DNA from: Serpentinimonas sp.
GTDB taxonomy: Bacteria; Pseudomonadota; Gammaproteobacteria; Burkholderiales; Burkholderiaceae_C
NCBI GenBank assembly: GCA_025458665.1
Contig: JALOSG010000144.1
Span: 1-6,834 of the forward strand
Direction of reading: 5' to 3'
DNA: 6,834 bases
In this document: piece after piece, positions 1 to 4,419 of the stretch
Numbering within the stretch: the stretch's first letter is position 1
How the letters are laid out: every line of letters starts with the position of its first letter
Notes under the pieces: generated by a model
Seen by the model: only the letters and a program-made list of their open reading frames with translations
The model's database searches: none
What the model was told of the DNA's origin: nothing
Position numbers and translations under genes: made by a program

Positions 1-1403
1 ACACCCGCGGCGGCCCGGCCAAGGTGTCGGTCATTTCCTCGGGCCTCATGGGCACCATCAACGGCTCCGGCGTGGCCAACGTGGTCACCACCGGCCAGTT
101 CACCATTCCGCTCATGAAGCGCTTCGGCTACCGCCCTGCCTTTGCCGGTGGTGTGGAGGCCACCGCCAGTATGGGCGGCCAGATCATGCCCCCGGTCATG
201 GGTGCCGTGGCCTTCATCATGGCCGAGACCATCGATGTGCCCTACCTCGCCATCGTGCAGGCGGCGCTGATTCCGGCCATTCTGTACTTCGCCACCGCGT
301 TCTGGATGGTGCACCTGGAGGCCGGGCGGCGCAACCTCATGGGCCTGCCCAAGGACGAATGCCCCAACCCCTGGACAGCGGTGAAAGAACGCTGGTACCT
401 GCTGCTGCCCCTGGCCGGTCTGGTGGCGCTGCTGTTCTCGGGCTACACACCGCTGTTCTCGGGCACCGTGGGCCTGGCACTCACCATCATCCTGATCTTC
501 GGCGCTGCCGTGATCAGCGGGGTGAAGGGCCTGCCGTTGCGCGGCCTGTTCTGGGTGTTGCTGGGCCTGGCCTGCGCGGGTTTCCTGGAGTTTGGCGTGC
601 TCACGTTCTTCGTGATCACCGCGGTGCTGATTGCCATCACGTTCATTGCCCGCAGGGGCGGCGATGCCCGCAAACTGGCGGTGCAAGCGCTGGTGGACGG
701 GGCCAAGCACGCCCTGCCGGTGGCCATTGCCTGTGCGCTGGTGGGCGTGATCATCGGCACCATCAACCTCACGGGTGTGGCCGCGGAAATGGGCGGCCAT
801 GTGATTGCGCTCGGCCGTGACAACCTGTTCCTGGCGCTGGTGCTCACCATGCTGACCTGTCTGGTGCTGGGCATGGGCATTCCCACCATTCCCAACTACA
901 TCATCACCAGCTCGCTGGCAGCACCGGTGCTGCTGGAACTGGGTGTGCCGCTCATCGTCTCGCACATGTTCGTGTTCTATTTCGGCATCATGGCCGACCT
1001 GACACCGCCGGTGGCGCTGGCCTGCTTTGCCGCCGCACCCATTGCCAAGGAGACTGGCCTGAAGATCAGTGTGCAGGCGCTGCGCGTGGCCATTGCCGGT
1101 TTCATCGTGCCCTTCATGGCGGTGTACAGCCCCGCGCTCATGCTGCAGGGCGGGGACTGGCTGGCCACCGTGTGGGTGGTGTTCAAGGCGCTGGTGGCGA
1201 TTGGTATGTGGGGCGCCGGCGCCACCGGTTACCTGTTCAGCCCGCTGGCCTGGTGGGAGCGCATTCTGGCCATTGCAGCGGCCAGCTTCCTGGTGGTGGC
1301 CCTGCCCCTGACCGACGAGATAGGTCTGGCCTCGGTGGCCCTGTTCCTGGCCTGGCACTACTGGCAAACGAAGCGCCGGGCTGCGCGGGTGGCTGCGGCC
1401 TGA
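1..1403 (+). CDS. TRAP transporter fused permease (4TM/12TM type), C-terminal part, 5' truncated
   Basis: This is the membrane permease of a tripartite ATP-independent periplasmic transporter, in which the small DctQ-like and large DctM-like subunits are fused. It takes up a solute, delivered by a periplasmic receptor, using an ion gradient across the inner membrane. The frame is open from base 3 with no stop, and the first codons (reading GGPAKVSV) are family sequence, so the GTG at 24 is internal and the gene begins left of the window. Visible DctM landmarks are GQIMPPVMG near 174-203, GMGIPTIPNYI at 870-902, and the FYFGIMADLTPPVAL stretch near 978-1022. About ten hydrophobic segments are spread over the visible 467 codons. 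The C-terminal segment (about 1150-1370) with LTDEIGLA is typical of fused TRAP permeases. The matching receptor, often TAXI-type for this class, is not in the window and the substrate cannot be told. The family identity is secure. Confidence 0.93.
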   Translation, partial: TRGGPAKVSVISSGLMGTINGSGVANVVTTGQFTIPLMKRFGYRPAFAGGVEATASMGGQIMPPVMGAVAFIMAETIDVPYLAIVQAALIPAILYFATAFWMVHLEAGRRNLMGLPKDECPNPWTAVKERWYLLLPLAGLVALLFSGYTPLFSGTVGLALTIILIFGAAVISGVKGLPLRGLFWVLLGLACAGFLEFGVLTFFVITAVLIAITFIARRGGDARKLAVQALVDGAKHALPVAIACALVGVIIGTINLTGVAAEMGGHVIALGRDNLFLALVLTMLTCLVLGMGIPTIPNYIITSSLAAPVLLELGVPLIVSHMFVFYFGIMADLTPPVALACFAAAPIAKETGLKISVQALRVAIAGFIVPFMAVYSPALMLQGGDWLATVWVVFKALVAIGMWGAGATGYLFSPLAWWERILAIAAASFLVVALPLTDEIGLASVALFLAWHYWQTKRRAARVAAA

Positions 1404-1412
1404 GGCCAGGCC

Positions 1413-1417
1413 AGGGA
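1413..1417 (+). promoter_or_regulatory. Ribosome binding site of the DUF1850 gene
   Basis: AGGGA lies 7 nt upstream of the ATG at 1425, inside the 21-bp gap after the permease stop. It supports that ATG, which is also the first in-frame start after the permease stop (both genes use the same frame). The short gap suggests co-transcription with the permease. Confidence 0.6.
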
Positions 1418-1424
1418 ACCCCGC

Positions 1425-1853
1425 ATGGGCATCCTCCCCGGCCTGTGTCTGGCCACCGCGCTGGCCAGCACCTTTGTGCCCGGCCAGCAGTTCACGCTGG
1501 CCTGGGTGCACAGCATAGAAAAGGTGCGCTGGGAGGAGGATTACCGGGTGGACCTGCGGGCCGGTGCACGGCTGGTGGCCACGGAAGCCCGGGTGCGCGG
1601 TTCTGCGGCTGGCATGGAACCACCGCCCGGTGCGGTGCTGCGCGATGGGTGGTTTGCCTACGCGCCGCAAGACAGATACCCGCAGGAGCTGCGCCTGAGC
1701 CGGTCGGAGTTCGTGCCCGACTATGAGTTGTGCGTGAACCAGAATGCAGGCGAGCGCCCAGGCCCGGACTCGCGCGATTGCCAGCCTATGGCCCGTTGGC
1801 TGCCCTCCGATGGCAGCATCACCACCGTGAGGGCCTGCACCGGCCAGCCATGA
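1425..1853 (+). CDS. DUF1850 domain protein, TRAP-associated
   Basis: A small 142-residue protein of the DUF1850 family, whose biochemical function is unknown. The family signatures are present: FTLAWVHSIEKVRWEEDY at residues 23-40 and the RVRGSAAGMEPPPGA block at residues 56-70. The first 20 or so residues are hydrophobic without positive charges; they could act as a weak signal sequence or belong to the first strand of the domain. Three cysteines (103, 119, 138) lie in the C-terminal third, and two could form a disulfide if the protein is exported. It follows a fused TRAP permease by 21 bp in the same orientation, the usual place for this family. An accessory role in the transporter is therefore inferred from context, not from the sequence. 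Family assignment is confident; the role is open. Confidence 0.85.
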   Translation: MGILPGLCLATALASTFVPGQQFTLAWVHSIEKVRWEEDYRVDLRAGARLVATEARVRGSAAGMEPPPGAVLRDGWFAYAPQDRYPQELRLSRSEFVPDYELCVNQNAGERPGPDSRDCQPMARWLPSDGSITTVRACTGQP

Positions 1854-1860
1854 GTTGCGC

Positions 1861-2820
1861 TCAGTGCGCCGAGGGCATCAGGAAGTCCTGCGTGATGCGC
1901 GCGCCCAGCTCGTTCACCCGGTCCAGGAACTGGGTCAGGAAGGCGTGCAGGCCGGTGGCCAGAATCTCGTCGATGCGGCTGTACTGCAGTTCGGCGCGCA
2001 GCTTGCCGGCACGCCGCTCGGTTTCCCGGGACTGGTCGTTGCCCACCTGCTGCAGGTTGTTCACCACCTCGTTCAGGCTGGCCAGCAGGCTTCGGGGCAT
2101 GTCGGGCCGCAGGATCATGAGTTCGGCCACGCGCTCTGGGGTGATGACGTCGCGGTAGACCTTCCGGTACACCTCGAAGGCGCTGACGCTGCGCAGAATG
2201 GCGCTCCAGTGGTAGAAGTCGTACTCCTGGTCCAGCTCGCTGGCGGCGCCGAAGAAGTCGCTCTCCACGGCGTGGAACTTCACATCGAGCAAGCGCGCCG
2301 TGTTGTCGGCCCGCTCCAGGAAGGTGCCCATGCGGTAGAAGTGGAAGGCCTCGTCCTGCAGCATGGTGCCTATGGCCACCCCGCGGGAGAGGTGCGAGCG
2401 GAACTTCACCCATTCAAAGAAGTGCGTGGGGTCGCGCTCGAAATCGCGGCCGCGCAGGGTACGGGTCAGTTCCAGCCAGGTCTGGTTCTGGGTTTCCCAC
2501 AGTTCGGTGGTCAGGGCACCACGCACCGCGCGGGCGTTTTCGCGCGCGGCCTTCAGGCAGGACACGATGCTGGAGGGGTTGGTCTCGTCGCGCACCATGA
2601 AATGCAGCACGTCGCGGGACTTCACCTCGCCGTACTGGTATTGGTAGGCGGGCATGAGTTCACTGATGCGCAGCAGGCCTTCCCAGCCCAGCTTGGCGAC
2701 CTCGGCCGACTGGGGCAGCAGCGCGGTCTGGTAGTTCACGTCGAGCATGCGCGCGGTGTTTTCGGCCCGCTCGGTGTAGCGCGACATCCAGAACAGGTGG
2801 TCGGCGGTTCTTGACAGCAT
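1861..2820 (-). CDS. Alpha-E domain protein (DUF403)
   Basis: A 319-residue, probably all-helical soluble protein of the Alpha-E family. Comparative genomics links this family to circularly permuted ATP-grasp enzymes in predicted peptide-synthesis systems; no reaction has been assigned to it that I know of. The start MLSRTADHLFWMSRYTERAE is a textbook N-terminus for the family. The E-R-A-x-N-T-A-R-x-L-D-V motif occurs at residues 17-28 and again at 169-180. Between and after them are a FFEWVKFRS segment (134-142) and the family-typical FEVYRKVYRDVITPERVAELMIL region (215-237) leading into MPRSLL (241-246). No membrane segment or signal peptide is seen. It lies 19 bp downstream of the ATP-grasp gene, so the two are almost certainly co-transcribed. 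A good ribosome binding site supports the ATG at 2820. Length fits the family and it looks intact. Confidence 0.93.
   Translation of the reverse strand: MLSRTADHLFWMSRYTERAENTARMLDVNYQTALLPQSAEVAKLGWEGLLRISELMPAYQYQYGEVKSRDVLHFMVRDETNPSSIVSCLKAARENARAVRGALTTELWETQNQTWLELTRTLRGRDFERDPTHFFEWVKFRSHLSRGVAIGTMLQDEAFHFYRMGTFLERADNTARLLDVKFHAVESDFFGAASELDQEYDFYHWSAILRSVSAFEVYRKVYRDVITPERVAELMILRPDMPRSLLASLNEVVNNLQQVGNDQSRETERRAGKLRAELQYSRIDEILATGLHAFLTQFLDRVNELGARITQDFLMPSAH
2281..2316 (-). repeat. Second copy of the internal Alpha-E motif
   Basis: Residues 169-180 of the Alpha-E protein read ERADNTARLLDV. This matches the first copy at residues 17-28, ERAENTARMLDV (2737-2772), at 10 of 12 positions, 152 residues apart. 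It suggests that the protein consists of two related helical halves. This is a protein-level repeat; it does not mark a mobile or recombining element. Confidence 0.75.
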
Positions 2821-2828
2821 GGTCTTGT

Positions 2829-2832
2829 CTCC
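2829..2832 (-). promoter_or_regulatory. Ribosome binding site of the Alpha-E gene
   Basis: On the minus strand GGAG lies 8 nt upstream of the ATG at 2820, within the 19-bp gap after the ATP-grasp stop codon (2840-2842). It supports the chosen start and shows that the second operon gene has its own translation signal, unlike the first gene. Confidence 0.6.
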
Positions 2833-2839
2833 GGTGTTC

Positions 2840-4282
2840 TCAGTGTTCCAGCACCCAGGTGTCCTTGGTGCCGCCGCCCTGCGAGGAATTCACCACCAGC
2901 GAGCCTTCTTTCAGCGCCACACGGGTGAGGCCACCCGGCACCATCTGCACCTCGGTGCCCGAGAGCACGAAGGGCCGCAAATCGATGTGGCGCGGCGCAA
3001 TGCCGCTCTCCACATAGGTGGGGCAGGTGGACAGACTCAGCGTGGGCTGGGCGATGTAGCCATCGGGCTTGGCCAACACCGCCTCGCGGAAGGCCTCGAT
3101 CTCGGCCTTGGTGGAAGCCGGCCCCACCAGCATGCCGTAGCCACCGGCACCGTGCACTTCCTTCACGACCAGGTCCTTCAGGTTGGCCAGGATGTACTTC
3201 AGCTCATCGGGCTTGCGGCCCATGTAGGTGGGCACATTGCTCAGGATGGGTTTTTCGCCCAGATAGAACTCGATCATCTGGGGCACGTAGGGGTAGATGG
3301 ACTTGTCGTCGGCCACCCCGGTGCCTATGGCGTTGCACAGGGTCACGTTGCCCTTGCGGTACACATCGAGCAGGCCCGCGCAGCCCAGCGTGGAGTCAGG
3401 ACGGAAGGCCAGGGGGTCGAGGAAATCGTCGTCCACACGGCGGTAGATCACATCGACCCGCTGCGGCCCGAGGGTGGTGCGCATGTAGACGAAGTCGTCC
3501 TTCACGAACAGGTCCTGCCCTTCCACCAGCTCAATGCCCATCTGCTGCGCCAGGAAGGCGTGCTCGAAGTAGGCGCTGTTGTACATGCCGGGGGTGAGCA
3601 CCACCACCGTGGGCTCGGCCGTGTGGGCGGGACGCACGGCGCGCAGGGTTTCCAGCAGCAGGTCCGGGTAGTGCGCCACGGGGGCCACGCGGTTCTCGCT
3701 GAACAGCTCGGGGAAGAGGCGCATCATCATCTTGCGGTCTTCCAGCATGTAGCTCACACCGCTGGGCACGCGCAGGTTGTCTTCCAGCACGTAGTACTCG
3801 GCCGGCCCGCCGCCGGGCTGCGGGGCCCGCACAATGTCCACACCCGCTATGTGCGAGTACACCCCACCGGGCACGTCCACACCCACCATTTCCGGGCGGA
3901 ACTGGGCGTTGCGCTCGATCTGTTCGCGCGGCACCAGACCCGCCTTCAGGATGTCCTGGTCGTGGTAAATGTCGTGCAGAAAGCGGTTCAGGGCCGTGAC
4001 GCGCTGCGCCAGGCCGCGCTCCATGCTGCTCCACTCCTGCGCCGGAATGATGCGGGGAATCAGGTCGAAAGGAATGAGCCGTTCGGTGCCCGCGCCGTCC
4101 TCGTCCTTGGCGCCGTACACCGCGAAGGTGATACCGACACGCCGGAAAATCATTTCGGCCTCTTCGCGGCGCGCCAGCATGATGTCTTCGGGTTGCTCGG
4201 CCAGCCACCGCGCGTAGCGGGTGTAGTGCTCTCGCACAGCCTCGGGGGTGGCGTGCATTTCGTCGAAGGTCGGTGGGCTCAT
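2840..4282 (-). CDS. Circularly permuted ATP-grasp protein (type 2)
   Basis: A 480-residue cytosolic protein of the circularly permuted ATP-grasp family (formerly DUF404/DUF407, CP_ATPgrasp). ATP-grasp enzymes activate a carboxylate as an acyl phosphate and join it to an amine or thiol. For this branch an amidoligase making peptide bonds has been predicted, but I know of no firm substrate. Conserved blocks in order: N-terminal FDEM (6-9); RLIPFDLIPRII (68-79); YYVLEDNLRVPSGVSYMLED (163-182); IYRRVDDDFLDP (279-290); NAIGTGVADDKSIYPYVPQM (317-336); VVKEVHGAGGYGMLVGP (372-388, glycine-rich nucleotide-binding type); HIDLRPFVL (432-440); and the C-terminal NSSQGGGTKDTW (465-476). All the blocks I expect are present, so it appears functional. 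No ATG, GTG or TTG lies in frame between an upstream stop (4349-4351) and 4282, which fixes the start unless the ATG at codon 9 is used. It is the first gene of a two-gene operon with Alpha-E. Confidence 0.94.
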   Translation of the reverse strand: MSPPTFDEMHATPEAVREHYTRYARWLAEQPEDIMLARREEAEMIFRRVGITFAVYGAKDEDGAGTERLIPFDLIPRIIPAQEWSSMERGLAQRVTALNRFLHDIYHDQDILKAGLVPREQIERNAQFRPEMVGVDVPGGVYSHIAGVDIVRAPQPGGGPAEYYVLEDNLRVPSGVSYMLEDRKMMMRLFPELFSENRVAPVAHYPDLLLETLRAVRPAHTAEPTVVVLTPGMYNSAYFEHAFLAQQMGIELVEGQDLFVKDDFVYMRTTLGPQRVDVIYRRVDDDFLDPLAFRPDSTLGCAGLLDVYRKGNVTLCNAIGTGVADDKSIYPYVPQMIEFYLGEKPILSNVPTYMGRKPDELKYILANLKDLVVKEVHGAGGYGMLVGPASTKAEIEAFREAVLAKPDGYIAQPTLSLSTCPTYVESGIAPRHIDLRPFVLSGTEVQMVPGGLTRVALKEGSLVVNSSQGGGTKDTWVLEH

Positions 4283-4418
4283 AAACAGTGCATCAGGTGG
4301 ATGATCGGCTGTGGCCCAGGAGGCTGCAGCCGCAACAGGCTCACGGTCCTATGTTAGCAATTACCAAGCCAGCCCCCGCGCCATGCGGTCGCGAGAGCGG
4401 TCTCATGCTGGCGCAGCA
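4283..4418. other. Intergenic region between comEC and the ATP-grasp gene
   Basis: This is the only notable non-coding stretch (136 bp). It must carry the end of the comEC transcript and any separate promoter for the ATP-grasp/Alpha-E operon. A slightly AT-richer patch at about 4348-4366 could hold a minus-strand promoter; TAACAT reads like a -10 hexamer there, but I see no convincing -35 at proper spacing. A perfect 10-bp palindrome, GGCTGCAGCC, sits at 4322-4331. No purine-rich ribosome binding site precedes the ATP-grasp ATG on the minus strand. I see no T-tract terminator and no small ORF worth calling. Confidence 0.5.
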
Positions 4419-4419
4419 T
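4405..4419 (-). repeat. Short inverted repeat at the end of comEC
   Basis: ATGCTG and CAGCAT form a perfect 6-bp stem around a 3-nt loop, overlapping the last base of the comEC stop codon. The RNA could fold just after translation ends, but no U-run follows on the minus strand. It is therefore not a standard intrinsic terminator, and at this length it may be chance. Confidence 0.35.

Noticed and set aside
1404..1416. Tandem GGCCA GGCCA after the permease stop
   Set aside because: There are only two copies of a 5-bp unit in GC-rich DNA. It is too short to be meaningful and partly overlaps the ribosome binding site of the next gene.
1172..1726. Plus-strand frame of 184 codons spanning the permease end and the DUF1850 start
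   Set aside because: It overlaps two well-supported genes in another frame, its Gly/Arg/Ala/Pro-rich translation is typical of an out-of-frame reading, and it has no motif.
1855..2814. Long plus-strand open frame (319 codons) covering the whole Alpha-E gene in antisense
   Set aside because: Its codons align exactly with those of the Alpha-E gene on the other strand. Such mirror frames stay open in GC-rich genes because TTA, CTA and TCA codons are rare. The product has low-complexity His/Val/Gly-rich sequence and no family signature.
4322..4331. Palindrome GGCTGCAGCC as a terminator for comEC
   Set aside because: It has no loop and no following T-run on either strand, so it does not fit an intrinsic terminator. 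I kept it only as a possible operator.
2819..4357. Plus-strand open frame of 512 codons antisense to the ATP-grasp gene
   Set aside because: It is again codon-aligned in mirror to a gene with clear conserved motifs. Its translation is unusually rich in His, Val and Gly, as expected of reverse-complement codons, and has no recognisable domain.
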